Source: Aquatica leii (taxonomy: Eukaryota; Arthropoda; Insecta; Coleoptera; Lampyridae). Taken from it: a stretch of DNA of 64,000 nt. Below, piece after piece: positions 12,831-24,460 of the stretch. The notes beneath the pieces are model-generated. The model was given only the letters and a program-made list of their open reading frames with translations, did not search any database and was not told where the DNA came from. A program made the position numbers and the translations under genes. The stretch's first letter is position 1. Every line of letters starts with the position of its first letter. Location: positions 64,043,389 to 64,107,388 of the forward strand of contig CM069435.1 in assembly GCA_035610365.1 (NCBI GenBank), read 5' to 3'.

Positions 12831-12935
12831 GACAACTGGAAAAGATAAAAGGGCAGGTGTCGGATGATTTGTTCCAGTGTTTCATTATTTAATGTTTCAA
12901 AATTGAATTTAATAATTAGCAAAATCAGTTTTGTT
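12803..12935 (+). repeat. Direct repeat, right copy (with 10747-10920)
   Basis: Second copy of the segment at 10747-10920, sharing CACCAGCTAGA, TGACAACTGGAAAAGATAAA and the AATTGAATTT.ATAATTAG block. It overlaps the end of the RNase H reading of the Gypsy relic, suggesting that the repeat unit is pol end plus the following non-coding sequence. Confidence 0.65.
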
Positions 12936-14439
12936 TTTTTTGTAAAATATTTATTTTATAACTTTTGGCATGTTACGGTTGCATTTTTGTCTACGAAATA
13001 TACTATATACGACAAAGTTTAAATTTAGAGTCGGTTTTGCATTTTTCACTTTTGAACTTGTAGCTGCAATATACTAAACGCGCTTGGCTTTTATTTCACT
13101 GTAAATGCTTTTCTGCTATTTGTTTCGGTGGTTAACATTCCTCTTTCTCTTGTAAAAAGTGAGATCGATTTATTGATTAGTGATTGACAAATATTTTTTG
13201 TACGATTCTTGTCATATGTGTGGTGGTTACAGACAAAAACTTTTATTTACATTTTTTTAACAGCGGTTCTAGTAGTATGTGGTAGGTTTTCCTATATTTT
13301 TCTTTTTTAGCAATGATTGAAGAGATCTTTTATACTGTGAATACGACGAGGAGAGTCAAAAATAAATTTATTTGTCCGCCTCAGACTTAAAAAATTTTTA
13401 AAATTCTTCTGCTATATAAGTGTGACATGGTGAAAAATTACACTACAGTTTGGCTACTGCATGATTGGTAACGATCTATTAGTTCTACGACAATCTATGA
13501 TTGAATCGATGTAATTCTACGTTTAACGCCTTCAGTGTTAGCTGATCAGAGTTTTAATACTTTTGAGTTTTAGTCTTGACTTATATCATACGAAACATTT
13601 GGTATTTGTGTGCGTTTATTCATTTTTAGCTTGCCCGTTTATTAAGCCGCTTTATATAGTTATGGCTGTGAAATTACATCCGGCCTACTAGATTTTATTT
13701 AAATAAGGCACGTACACCTCAGGCTAGTTGGGTAAGTCATACTAGTGTCATTTTTTCCTTTTGTTAGTTATTGCATATTTAAAGCCAAATTTAACAACGT
13801 TATTTGACGAACTACGCTATTAGTCTATGTTGTATGTTATTACTTTATTTTGACGTGTTTAAAGTTGGCGATTCAAACATAATGCGATTATACCCTATGA
13901 GCGTTCTCTGTTGTTGTCTCCCCTGTACCTAATATATTTTCACTGGGTTATTCTAGGCAATTTGATTTCTCAACTGGGTATTCTATTACCGGCTTTAAAC
14001 AGGTGACGCACAAGCTTTTTCTTTCTTTTGTAATGTTTTAGTCATCTACGTCCACTCGCCGATCATCAAGCTAGGCGTGGTGTCCGTAAATGTGACCAAC
14101 AGGACCCGCTGGAAAATAATTGGTTAGACACAAAAGGTAAAATGTATACACTAATTTTGGTATACTAAAACGTCATACATTTTTACAGAAATTGTATCTA
14201 CACACATCAAAATGATTTAAGAGACAAACGTAAACAGTATTTTTGCAAACGTTAATCAAAACTGCTTGTGATGATAGCAAAAAAAAACATTATTTCGACA
14301 ATTTTTAGATACAGTTGACTATGTTTCTTTTTATTTTTGTAAAGCAAACTAGTTAAATTGATGACTTCTGTATCAAAACTGTGTTTTTCTTTTTTAGATT
14401 ACCCAGTTTATAAGTATTAAATTAAGAAATATGTTGAAT
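12936..14439. other. A+T-rich stretch, nothing recognised
   Basis: No gene could be supported. A slightly G+C-richer patch at 14040-14110 may be the degraded start of the Tc1-like relic that follows. Confidence 0.4.
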
Positions 14440-14900
14440 GTTATAGTGTCAGAATCAATAGAGACGATGTTAAAGAAAGACATCCTGGCCTCATCACAAA
14501 AACGAATGCTGTACATGTTGGATTTCTTCGAATACAATGTCTTCGTAATCAAAATCTTACTGTTAACCAGCTAGAAACTGAGTTTCAAAATGTCTAAGTG
14601 CTAGTCAGTGTAAAACTTTAAGAAACAAGTTGCATGATGTTGAGGTTTGTGCTCGACGTTTAAGTTTTCGTGAGACACAATTCACAAGCGGAACAAATCG
14701 AAAGGCAATTTTTACTAATGAATGACAATAGCACAATATTCCAGTATTATTTTTATAGTCACAATCCTCGATTTGCATTCTATAGAACATGTGGACCAGT
14801 GGTGCTAAATTGATCAAAATAAAATAGACAATTTGATTAGAAGTTTTTCTAAAAGGTAACTGTAAATACCAGTCGATGTGGCTATACACGGTATTAATTG
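14440..14900 (+). pseudogene. Tc1-like transposase relic, internally deleted
   Basis: The first half (about 14480-14710) reads like a Tc1 bipartite helix-turn-helix region: NLTVNQLETEFQNV, then LRNKLHDV and ARRLSFRE in neighbouring frames, ending near RKAIFTNE, which is close to the family's FTDE block. After a deletion, about 14765-14800 gives DLHSIEHV, matching the DLNPIEHVW block around the third catalytic acidic residue. A final RCGYTRY near 14875 matches the usual C-terminus. The central DDE portion is missing and stops interrupt the frame. No inverted ends were identified. Confidence 0.65.
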
Positions 14901-16289
14901 TAGAATGTGTTATGTGTAAGTTAAAAACTTGCTCTATTTTTTATATACCCAGCATAAGCAAACAACGGTAAATACTGTTTCATTTTTTTTTAAATTCAAG
15001 ATTACGGTTCAACTTTATGTTTTATTTAATTGTTGTGTCATAGTTGTAACAACGTTTATTTTTCAGCTTTGTCTTGTAGACCATTGTGATGTGTTTACTT
15101 TCCGCAAACCAAAATACAATACTAAAAATACGATGTTTTTTTTATTAACTATATCAGTTATCTCTATAATTAATATAATACATACACCAAGGAAGTAAAC
15201 ATTTTTTTTTGTGAATAATCTAAGCTATTTATAGCATTGCTTATTAATTGCTTAATTGTAAAATGAATAAATAAATAACAAAGAAAAGAGAACAAAGACA
15301 TCGTAGTTAAAAAATATTCAAGTTATGCTACAAAACTCTTCTTAAAACATCGATGTAATTTAATAAACAATTATACACTACAATTAAGTAGTGCAACTTA
15401 AAATGTAAACAACATAAAAACGTTTAATGAAATACTAAATTAGATCTAACGCAATTAAAAATATATGAATAATTAACAAATACATTAAAAAACAAGTTAT
15501 TATAGTTGAACCCATAGACAATTTATTCTATTAAAATTTATCTAAATACCAAAATACCTTTCTTTAAGTGTTTAATTTACAGATAAATTAATCCCACCTG
15601 TTCTGTGTATTTCCGTAAACAAAATTAGTGTGTTCTTGGTGTAAACATCACATGAGTTTCTAATTATGGTTTATCAATAACGTGCTATTTTTATACATCA
15701 TTAAGTACATGTAAAGTTATTGCAAATAAAAAACCATAAAATGCACAAATTTTCATAAGGAAATAACTAAATAAACTTTGACCAACAACAACGTAAACAA
15801 ATTTTTTATTGCACTTACAGTGCATTAACAAAAAAATTTGAGGTTTGTTTAAATATCAGTGAAGGTATTTTCAACAATCAATTTAAAATTTTTGAGATCA
15901 TCCATAATTTTATTAAAAATAAATTTAAGTGGTTTTTCTAAGAACGCATGCAATGAAAATTACTTTGCACTTTATGTTTGTATCGGATACAGATACTATT
16001 TATCTTATTTTTTAAATTGTCGTACGGGTTCTACTATATGGTAATCGCAGAGGTTTTTGATCTTATACTATCGAATTAATTTTTTGCGATAATTTGGTTT
16101 TATTTTTAACAACAAACTGGTTTTAATCTTTTTAAGGTTATTACCACAGCTATAAAGAAGCCATATTATATTCTCGTGAAACAAAAAGTTACTAGTATCC
16201 ATAAGTATTTCTAATTTTAGACAAAAAGTTTCACCACAAAACATCTTAAAGACTTTTTTAATTATTGTATTTATTTAGAACAATTTAAA
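14901..16289. other. A+T-rich stretch, nothing recognised
   Basis: One open frame of 89 codons at 14929-15198 has a low-complexity, hydrophobic translation and no recognisable family. I see no reason to call it a gene. Confidence 0.4.
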
Positions 16290-16328
16290 TGCAAGCTTTC
16301 GAACTCGGGCTAAGTTCTTCGTCAGGCA
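16290..16328 (-). ncRNA. Hammerhead-type ribozyme motif downstream of Penelope-like ORF
   Basis: On the minus strand the hammerhead core can be laid out completely: stem I 5' strand TGC (16326-16328), CTGACGA (16319-16325), one spacer base, stem II GAACT/AGTTC around a 7-nt loop, GAA (16298-16300), palindromic AGCT (16294-16297), H17 = T, then stem I 3' strand GCA (16290-16292). Stem III is the self-complementary AGCT without loop, so activity would need a dimer, as described for the minimal hammerheads of Penelope-like elements. It lies about 175 bp beyond the end of the RT/GIY-YIG frame, where the element's terminal repeat is expected. Confidence 0.68.
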
Positions 16329-16502
16329 AAATTAAATTAATTTGACAGTTGTAAAACTAAGGTAACTAAAAACAATAACTCGTAAGGGAACTAGATAATA
16401 GGCGCAAGTTTATTTAGCTACAGCATTTGCTCGAAGGTCTAAAAGAAAACCATCATAAAAACTCTAGACGTAGCTTAAGTGTAAATGGTGGACAAATTAA
16501 AA

Positions 16503-18052
16503 TTAGGAAATAACAGATAACCAGGTGTCAGATAGTTCGTAACCACTGTCTCTATTGAAATTGTTAGGATGTTTAATAATTTCAATAGCTTCTCCAATCT
16601 TTCTTGATTTTCAGTTCTTTGTTTTAGAAACCGTTTTAGTTTTCTAAAAGTTTATATCATGAAGAGTGTCAAGTGCATGTTCGGCAATGGCAGACTTAGT
16701 AGGTTGGAGTAAACAAAGATGTCTTCTATGTTCTTTTAATCTTGGATCTATAGTTCTGCCAGTTTCGCCAATATATACAATGCCACAGGTGCATGAGACT
16801 TGGTACACTCCACAGGTATTGTAAGATATTTTGTCTTTTATAGGATTCAACAAATTTTTAAATTTAGTTGTAGTGTTATAAGCTAATTTTATTTTATGTT
16901 TACTTAGTATTCTTCTAATATTGTCACTTATGTTGGAAACAAAAGGTAGAATAACAAAGTTTTGGTTAATAGTTGAATCATCTGTTAAAGTAGGTCTTGT
17001 CTTTAGTCGAAGAAACTTTTTAATTTATTCTTTATTAAAACCATTTCTTATAAAAACTTTCTTAAAGTGTTCTAACTCTTCTTGTAATTTGACTTTGTGA
17101 CAAATTATCGTTGCACGATTATATAATGTGCGAATCGTCTCAAGTTTCTGAGCTGGGTGATAATGAGAATTTGCGTTTATGTATTGATCTGTATGTGTTG
17201 GTTTTCGATAAACTGGATGTATTAAAGTACCATCTGGTTTTCTTTCTATTTTTACATCAAGAAAAGGTAAGGTACCATTAATTTCTTTTTCAATACTAAA
17301 TTTTATGTGTGGATGTTGATTGTTAAGGTATTGAAGAAACATTTGTAGTTCATCTACACCATGAGACCAAATCGCAAAAATATCATCTACATATCTAAGC
17401 GATAATTTTGGTTTTTTAGATGCAGATTCTTCTTCAAAATGTTCCTTATAATAATTAGCAATAGATGGAGAAATTGGCGATCCCATGGCTACACCATCTA
17501 TTTGTTTGTAGTATTTACCATTAAACAAAAAGAATGATGTTGTCAAACAATGTTCAAATAACTTGATGGTATTATTATCAAACTGTCGTTGTAAAAGACG
17601 TAAAGTATCAAGTATTGGTACTTTAGTGAACAACGAGGAAACATGAAAACTAACAATTAAATCATTTGAAGATAATTTCTGTTTACTAATTACTTCAATA
17701 AAATGTTTTGTGTTCTTTATAAACGAACTACTCAAGCCAATATAAGGTTTCAGTATAGCATTTAAATTCTTAGATATTTCATAAGTTGTCGATCCAATAC
17801 AGGTAACAATTGGTCAAAGAGGTGCATTTGGCTTATGTATTTTAGGTAATCCATAAAACCTTGGAATAAGAAGATCTTGTGGTGTTAGTTTCTTTATGGT
17901 TTCCGTTGATAAATTACTTTCTTTTAATAATTGTTTCAAATCTAATCTCGGCTGCTTTACGATCTGGAAGATGTTGGAAATAATATCTTCAACAGGAATT
18001 CTTAAAGAAGCAACAGCAAAATCTAAACCTTTAGACAAAACAGAACGAGCAG
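16503..18052 (-). pseudogene. Penelope-like element: RT plus GIY-YIG nuclease, nonsense-broken
   Basis: One minus-strand frame runs from about 18052 to the stop at 16503-16505, interrupted only by in-frame stops near 17814, 17025, 16644 and 16610. Order: N-terminal SKGLDFAVASLRIP, FYGLPKIHKPNAPL, RT motifs (QIDGVAMGSPISPSIANYY, then RYVDDIF near 17393), the YRKPTHTDQYINANSHYHP block, and a GIY-YIG nuclease with CGVYQVSC and VYIGETGRTI. In RT motif A the expected Asp is His (VSFHVSSLFT), so even without the stops the enzyme would probably be inactive. The 5' part is missing. The RT/GIY-YIG pairing and the hammerhead motif downstream identify a canonical endonuclease-bearing Penelope-like retroelement. 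Confidence 0.93.
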
Positions 18053-18537
18053 TATCGGATAGTTAATAAAAGCTTAAATTAACAACCAGTTTATCATTTT
18101 TATAATCAATGTTTTTATATGAATTTGTAACCTATTTGTTAAATAAATTATTAAATTTATTTATCTGTTTCGATCTGGTACCATTTTGTATATTACATAA
18201 GCAAAGTACATTAATTGCAAACAATTAAATAAATGAAACAATATTTTTTGAAGTTTTAACACCGTAGCTACATTTTGGAAGTTGTTTGAATTTTACAACG
18301 CAAGTAGTATATGGGTTTTTTATCGGTCTGTGTAATTCTACAATATTTATGACAACACGTTAAAAATTTGTATTGCTAAGAATTCTCTACACATTCATAG
18401 AGGTTGACATTTGTAACAATAAAACAATTATTTAAATGCGAGTTAAACATTTAAAAACATGCGCAAAAGTAACCGAATTATCTGTAATAAATTAAAACAG
18501 ACTATTACGCAACGTCTATTGGCTTTAAGTCAGCACT

Positions 18538-18837
18538 ACAGGTCTTGTCACGAAACCTGACGTGAGCAGCATATGCGCAAAAGGCGTATGTGGGTTTGGA
18601 TTCCAAAAGTGTAAGATCGGTAAGGTACCTTTAAATCTTGTTTAATAAAAAGATATTTATAGACAATCCGTATTTATTTAGCTGGATATCATTTCTTTTA
18701 ATTAAACTGACAAATTATTTGCTACAAAATTAAAAATTTCCACATCTTTACAAAGATATTATAGCTACGGCACTGGAATAGACTTCGGTTAAGCTCGGGA
18801 TGCGCCGGCAATCGCCAGGTTTTGTGACGAGAACTGT
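18538..18837. mobile_element. Small element with about 24-bp terminal inverted repeats
   Basis: The left end (from 18538: ACAGGTCTTGTCACGAAACC) and the right end read in reverse (to 18837: ACAGTTCTCGTCACAAAACC) match over about 24 bp with a few differences, continuing to TGACG and TGGCG. The roughly 300-bp interior contains a further small palindrome (CATATGCGC...GCGTATG) and no coding sequence. This is a non-autonomous inverted-repeat element of unassigned superfamily. No clear target duplication could be fixed. Confidence 0.62.
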
Positions 18838-20329
18838 ACATGCTATAATTGTTCTATTGAATTGTTTATTAAATTTATTATATATCATTATTAAAATAAG
18901 ACAATAAAGATCGGATTACAACCTGTTGTAGCATACCTATTCCTAATGTTATAGTTTCATAAAATAACTTTCCAATTAGTTAAATATAGGTGTTTTTAAG
19001 GTTATGACCAAATATATAAAAGATATTTTGTTATATTGAACAAACAAAACAGAAAATCAAAAATTGGATTAATAACCATAACTATGATAGTAATGCAAAA
19101 AAAGTGAAACAGTGTTATTTGCAACTCATATTAACACAAGACACAATTTTGATTTTATTAATCTCACAATTTTACATGTTGATAATAATTCCAAAAAATA
19201 GTAGTTTCTGAAATAATACTCATCAACACACTTAAAAATAATATTAATTTATATAGTGACATCATAGTTTAAGTAACAATCGATATACAAATTGATAAGA
19301 AAGCAAGTACCTCATAAAAAGTAATTACTCCAAAAGTTCTTTTTTCACCTATTTACGTATTTGACGTCCAAAACATTAACCCTCTAATAAATCTACTTAA
19401 CCAAAATGCAAAGAACAACTATATTCTAAAAGTGTTAACCAACAATAAAATTAAAATCTAAAATAATACACACAAAATTTGTATAACTATTCATTATTCA
19501 GCAATCACAAAAGAAATAAAACATAATGTAAAAGCACTTCGCCATGGTTAACATCTTTTAGCGCGGCCCTCAAATTTATCTCGAAAACTATTTGGTCTAG
19601 CAATACGGGAAAAAGATTTACTGAAAATATTTTCATTTTTGAAAATCTTTTGGAGGCGGCGCAATTAGGAAGTGGTTACAAAAAATCGTAATTTTCTCAA
19701 TAGTTTTAAATGTAAAGATATTCATTTACCTACCTAGTTTGAAACCTTATCTAATTCAACATTCTCAATTGTCTACTACGGAATTTCTAAATCTTCATAT
19801 TAAACTGTTAGGCAAAGACATAACCTTTATAGACAAAAATGATTGTATTGTCGATTAGAAATGTTTTATTTGAAATAGTTTGTAACTGTCGTATAGCAAA
19901 GAAGGTTCTACATTAGAAACACCATACGGCACTTTTCTCGAAATTTTCTTGTTAAATTGGTGACGGATTTTAGTGAAGACTCGCAGATTTTTACAAATAA
20001 AAAAAAATAAATAGAAAGTCATAGTGAGCTTAGTATAGTTGTAAAGTACATAAATTAGCAAATCTATCAAAATTTGTACTCTGCCATTGGAGAAACAGGA
20101 GATATGAAACAAAATGTCTTTTGTAAACCATCAATCGCAAAGGTGTTAAAATGTCTCCTATTGTTTAGAATGCACTGTTGGAGTTGATAGTACAGGAGCT
20201 TTTAATTCTACTTTCGGAATAGACCGTATGGCGTTTTGTATTCTTAAAATCATGTTCTAGCGCGTAGTAGAAGGATCTTGGAAGACTAAATTTTTTACAC
20301 GCCTGCAAAAAAAATCTAGACATGTTATC
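18838..20329. other. A+T-rich stretch, nothing recognised
   Basis: Open frames at 19855-20112 and 20165-20368 (minus) give low-complexity proteins of no recognisable family. The second faces the start of the Jockey-like relic and is probably its shadow. Confidence 0.4.
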
Positions 20330-21360
20330 TCTGAAGACCTGGGTGGCCAAAAAACGCACTTCCCTCAAATCAAACTATTTTATGAACACGAGCATAAGTG
20401 TTAAACGTAAAAACAACAATCCCACAGTGGGCCAAAGGTTTCTTATGCAGAACAGGTACATCAAAACAAATTTCAGAACCAATCAAAAGCAACAGTCAAA
20501 CTATATGTAGGATCTAAAAAATTTACAAAATGTTTAAAAAACTGCTTTTTAAAAATAATCATATTGAAATACGTCTTATAACTAAAACCCACTTTACCAG
20601 CAGAAGCTATAACAAATTTTTAAACTACTGTTTTTCTTGTATCATCTCGATGGCACTTCTTATGATGGTGCAGCTGTTAGTACAACATAAAACATCATAT
20701 ACTGAGTAAATATGCCAAAGCAACTTCTGCAAGCTACTACCATTCATGTCATAAACAAAATAATAATGATGAAAATTTTTGGTGTTTATAGACGCCCAAA
20801 ACACTGAACAAAAAAAAAAGATTGTTCTTACTTCTTAAAAAGTCTAAAATATATTATAAATGCTTAGTTATTGGTCACAAATCTCTGACGCAATCGATTT
20901 CTGCGGCATTAAAAGATTAAATAAAGGATTGTTTACAATCATCAAATCCTGCTTAAACTTAGCTGTTGATCATTTATCTATTATAATACTCTATTTAAAA
21001 ATAACTTATGTTCAAACACGACCAATACTCTACTAACTTAGACAATTTAAATTAATTTCTCAAATAAAGTTAAAAATACTATTAAAACCGTATGAGTCTT
21101 TCCATGAAACTAGTCAAAAATTTACAAGTACAAGAAGTAATGGGTAAAAAAACTAATTTTAAAAAAGCATTTGGTGTCAACCTTATTTATAGAAAAATCG
21201 TTCAACAGCTACCTAAAATTGTTATTTAAGCGGTTACTCAAATATATAATGCCATCCTCACTATCAGATACTTTCTCTTGAAAAATAGATCAAATAACAA
21301 TGATACCAAAACTTGAAATATTAAATCATATGGACCAATAATCCTTCTCTTAACCCGATG
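20330..21360 (+). pseudogene. Jockey-like LINE relic: ORF1 end, endonuclease, RT start
   Basis: Frames patched by eye give, in order: a decayed zinc-knuckle region near 20430-20500; an APE-type endonuclease near 20550-20800 (HIEIRLITKTHFTSRSY, matching the family's SETH block, then a GVYRRPKH block); an endonuclease end near 20890-20990 in which LNLAVDHLSIII matches the SDH block; and the RT N-terminus near 21170-21330 (GVNLIYRKIVQQLPK, VTQIYNAILTIRYF). Many stops and frameshifts are present. The RT palm continues at 22500-22860 after an inserted repeat, so the two pieces are probably one element. Confidence 0.75.
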
Positions 21361-21395
21361 AATAAAAGGAACAATAAACACTGTAGCGTACCAGT

Positions 21396-21436
21396 TTGCT
21401 GATGATGAAAGCTTAGCTGTCGAAACACGTGTACGA
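21396..21436 (+). ncRNA. Third hammerhead-type motif, no adjacent Penelope ORF
   Basis: Stem I 5' strand TTG (21396-21398), CTGATGA (21399-21405), spacer T, stem II GAAAGC/GCTGTC with one A.G mismatch and loop TTA, GAA (21422-21424), self-complementary ACACGTGT (21425-21432), H17 = A (21433), then stem I 3' strand CGA (21434-21436; one G.U pair). The layout matches the two motifs next to the Penelope-like elements, including the loopless palindromic stem III. Here no RT or GIY-YIG sequence is adjacent, so it may be a detached Penelope terminal repeat. Confidence 0.55.
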
Positions 21437-21550
21437 CAAATATTTAATTTATTGTAGTTGCTAGGTTATTGTGAAACAAAAAAAAATGGTTTCAACTCCT
21501 TTTAAAGTCTTTTAAAAATCACTTTTAAAAAAATCCAGTCAATCTTACAT

Positions 21551-22345
21551 AAAAAAACTGGTGTGGTTACTACATGACTTTCCTATAAGGAATGATGAAG
21601 GAATAATAAATCCATTATGACTTTAATAAAAACAATTAACACGTTTAATTATATCTCTTTACTGATAAAAATTAATCGTCGTTCATTTAAAATAATAATA
21701 TAATTTAAAAAAACATAAACCGCATTGGGATTTAAACCTTCGTACGTCGGGACGACATTACCGCAGTCGCGCGATTGATGTCCCTACACTTAAGTGACAT
21801 ACTCTATGTTTTTTACATCCGTATTTTAAATTAAGCTTTTTACCACGCGATACATTTTTGAAAATATTTTTTATATTTGTTATTACATTTTGAAAATTAT
21901 TACGAAAAACGTTCTCTGGTACACATTGTAATATGTTCTGATACTGGAGATATTTTAAAAACACTTTGGGAACATATAAATCAAAATTTTCAAATTCCCT
22001 ATGTTAATCTGTATACTTCGGAACACACGGTATAATCAAGTCAAAAAAATATAGAGAAAAATTGTTATTTTTTAACGTATTTTGCTTTCTCTTCAAGATA
22101 CAAAATTTTTTTCTAAAAAAAAATTGTCGTAGCAGGATTCGAACTTAGGAGTATATATGGAATTCACTTTAAATTATAAATCAAATATGTTTCTAATAAA
22201 CTGTTAATGTTAAGAAAATTTTTTATTTGAATAAATTGTTAGGAAGAATTAACTCTATAAAAAACTGTAAAAATAATTCGAATAATTTACATACTTACAA
22301 AATTATATAAAAAGAACTGCTAAAAATGGCGGATACACCCAAATT
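21551..22345 (+). repeat. Dispersed repeat family, copy 1, inserted in Jockey-like relic
   Basis: Begins with a 54-bp block (AAAAAAACTGGTGTGGT..., then AAGGAATGATGAAGGAAT) that recurs inverted at 29030-29083 (6 mismatches in 54) and directly at 29804. The later part (about 22030-22345: AAAAAAATATAGAGAAAAA, a poly-T run, a GCAGGATTCGAAC block, GTAAAAATAATTCGAATAAT and GGCGGATACACCC) recurs at 26.7-27.4 kb (inverted) and near 29.89 kb. It separates two parts of a Jockey-like element, implying insertion after that element. The reverse strand of the GGATTCGAAC block is a good match to a pol III B box. Confidence 0.65.
21715..21790 (-). other. Decayed tRNA-like segment
   Basis: The minus strand contains GGTTTAAATCCCAATGC preceded by a G+C-rich stretch (GACTGCGGTAATGTCGTCCC), resembling the anticodon-to-T-arm part of a tRNA or tRNA-derived SINE, in otherwise A+T-rich sequence. 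I could not fold a full cloverleaf with a sound acceptor stem, so it is not called as a tRNA gene. Confidence 0.3.
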
Positions 22346-22499
22346 GTAGAACAAATTCACTAAATAATGGGTCAAATTTATAACAATTTTGACAAACACG
22401 AAAAATTGATTTGTTGCGTTTTCTAACTCTTTGATACTTGGGATTATTATATACATACTAAAAATATGTTTGCCATATTGATTCTATAAAATACTAAAG

Positions 22500-22860
22500 T
22501 TTTACCTATCAGACCGGTATTTCTTCATGAATTACTACGGCAAATCCACAAATTTCTATCTCGTTGTATTTGGAATCTCCCAAAGCATTGTTTTAGAACC
22601 CGTTCTATAGTTCCTGTGCACGACCGACTTACCAACCACGAGTTCAACAACAACTGTCACTTTTGCTGATAATATGGTTGTTTTCGCATCACATACTAAC
22701 TTTGTCACTGCATTCCACAACTTGAAAGTCTATATTATAATGGTGCTCCGTGGTTTGTACAAAATAAAGTAATCTTAGGATTTAAACGTAATAAACTTTT
22801 AACATATCCCAGTAGTTTATTGTAGTCTACATGCTGTACAGCCAATGCTAGTTTTGTATC
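22500..22860 (+). pseudogene. Jockey-like RT palm fragment
   Basis: GIPQSIVLEPVL corresponds to the LINE RT block GVPQGSVLGP. TTDLPTTSSTTTVTFADN follows, matching the palm motif that normally ends in FADDT, with the second catalytic Asp changed to Asn. LKVYI and later pieces continue the usual sequence in shifted frames. This is the next RT segment expected after the piece ending near 21360. It ends where the Gypsy gag relic begins at about 22868. Confidence 0.75.
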
Positions 22861-22867
22861 TGATTTA

Positions 22868-24460
22868 ATGTTGTCGGAAGGACTTCTTTTGAAACGTACT
22901 GATTCTATGGCTACAGATTGTAATTTCGTTACAGTGTCTAAGTTTCCTTTTCTTAAACAAGTACCTGTTTATAAATGTAACGTTAGTTTAGCTGATTTAA
23001 ATTCTAAAAATATTCTTATGTCCTTTCTTGAACAAGTCGAAGATATGTTTATTTCAATTAGAGAGTCATTTGCTTACTCCGCCTGCCGGTACCATAATAC
23101 CTACTCGAAATTACGTTTCTTATTAGAATGAATAAGTCAAACGCCTTAAGCGTGACTTCTTACCTTTTGAGTATGACTACGATTTACGTACAGAAATTCA
23201 TAATTGCACTCAAGGTCTTCAAAAAAATATTATTTCGTAGATTATTGCTGTCGAAACTTTTCAAACAATTGAGTCTATAACCTCCCAATAATGAAGTAAT
23301 GCAACAAATCATCAGAACTTTAATTTTTTTTGCGGATCACGTCAGTTTGCAAAATCTTCAGACTCTAAAGGAATTGAAAGATTATTATCGTCTTGTACAA
23401 CAATTAAAATTTTGCCAAGAGAAATATAAGTCTCTCTCGTCTCGTCACTTTAGTCTATTAGAACCTGTTTTAGCTTGTCTTTCAGTAAGTGATATACCTT
23501 TTTTAGTTAATAAAGTTAATCCCTTTACCTTCAAGTAAGTGTTGGGATTGTTCTCGTTTCGGACATTATCATAGTGCATACAACGATACAAAAACTATAT
23601 TTTGTTACCGTTGTGGTCAGGTCATAAAGATGTATAAAATTTTTTTGTCTTTCGTGCAATTTTAAAAACGTGCAACCCAATGCCGTGTCGAAGAAATCTC
23701 AAATCTCCGGCAGTACGACACTAAATTCTTCTATAAACACTCCATAAATGCAATTACAATCATTTCATCTGCTGATCGTATTTCCGTGGAAAATTCGTTT
23801 ACGACTTTTTATAAGATGATTTTTAGTGTCGCTATTATATTACTCTATGATAACCGTGTCTACTTACGTTATACATTTGCGGTTTTCTGTTACCTCGTTT
23901 ATTTAGACAATAGAGCTTTCGTTTTTGTTATTGGTGAATCAGGAATTTTTTTACGTTTACACGATATTACATACAATCTTTAAACTTATAAGTTTGTCTT
24001 GTCTCAAACTTGTCAAGAAAACATTTTGTTACTATTATCTTGAAGTCTATAATGTTTCATAGTTTCTTCTAGTTCTGTTTATCAGTTAGTCAATATTCTT
24101 GGTATAGATTTTGATTTTATTTTTGCTATTCGTTTATACTTACAATATAAAGTTTTTAGTTTCTTGTCGTGTAGTCAAAGCAATTCTAATTTGTCTGTAA
24201 TAATGTTGCTCTTTCTTATAAACAACAACTTTCACTTCAAGGAACCGTTCTTCAGTCTATTGAGTTGATGTTTAATAAACTCGGCCGTACTAATTTGACT
24301 GAACACTACATCGTTACTGGTTTGGAGTTACGTTTTAAATAAACGCAATATCTTCTGTTTTCTGTCATTCAATCACATTTATATAAAGAAACCGATGAAA
24401 TGTTAAAGCTAGATGCTTTCTCTCTTGTTTTATAATAGTTGGTTATGTCTATTTCATTTT
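22868..24460 (+). pseudogene. Ty3/Gypsy gag-protease-RT relic
   Basis: Gag-like frames cover 22868-23131 and 23299-23538. They lead to a zinc-knuckle region at about 23535-23630, where CWDCSRFGHYHSA and CYRCGQ match CCHC spacing only partly. A decayed retropepsin follows near 23860-23960 (VYLDNRAFVFVIGESGIF, where family members have DNGA or DTGA). An RT N-terminal piece at about 24230-24440 reads LQSIELMFNKLGRTNLTEHY and then QSHLYKETDEMLKLDAFS, matching the Gypsy region just before the RT fingers. Stops and shifts are frequent, and RT palm, RNase H and integrase are absent. Confidence 0.75.

Noticed and set aside
14929..15198. 89-codon open frame
   Set aside because: Hydrophobic low-complexity translation in A+T-rich DNA, with no family motif or context.
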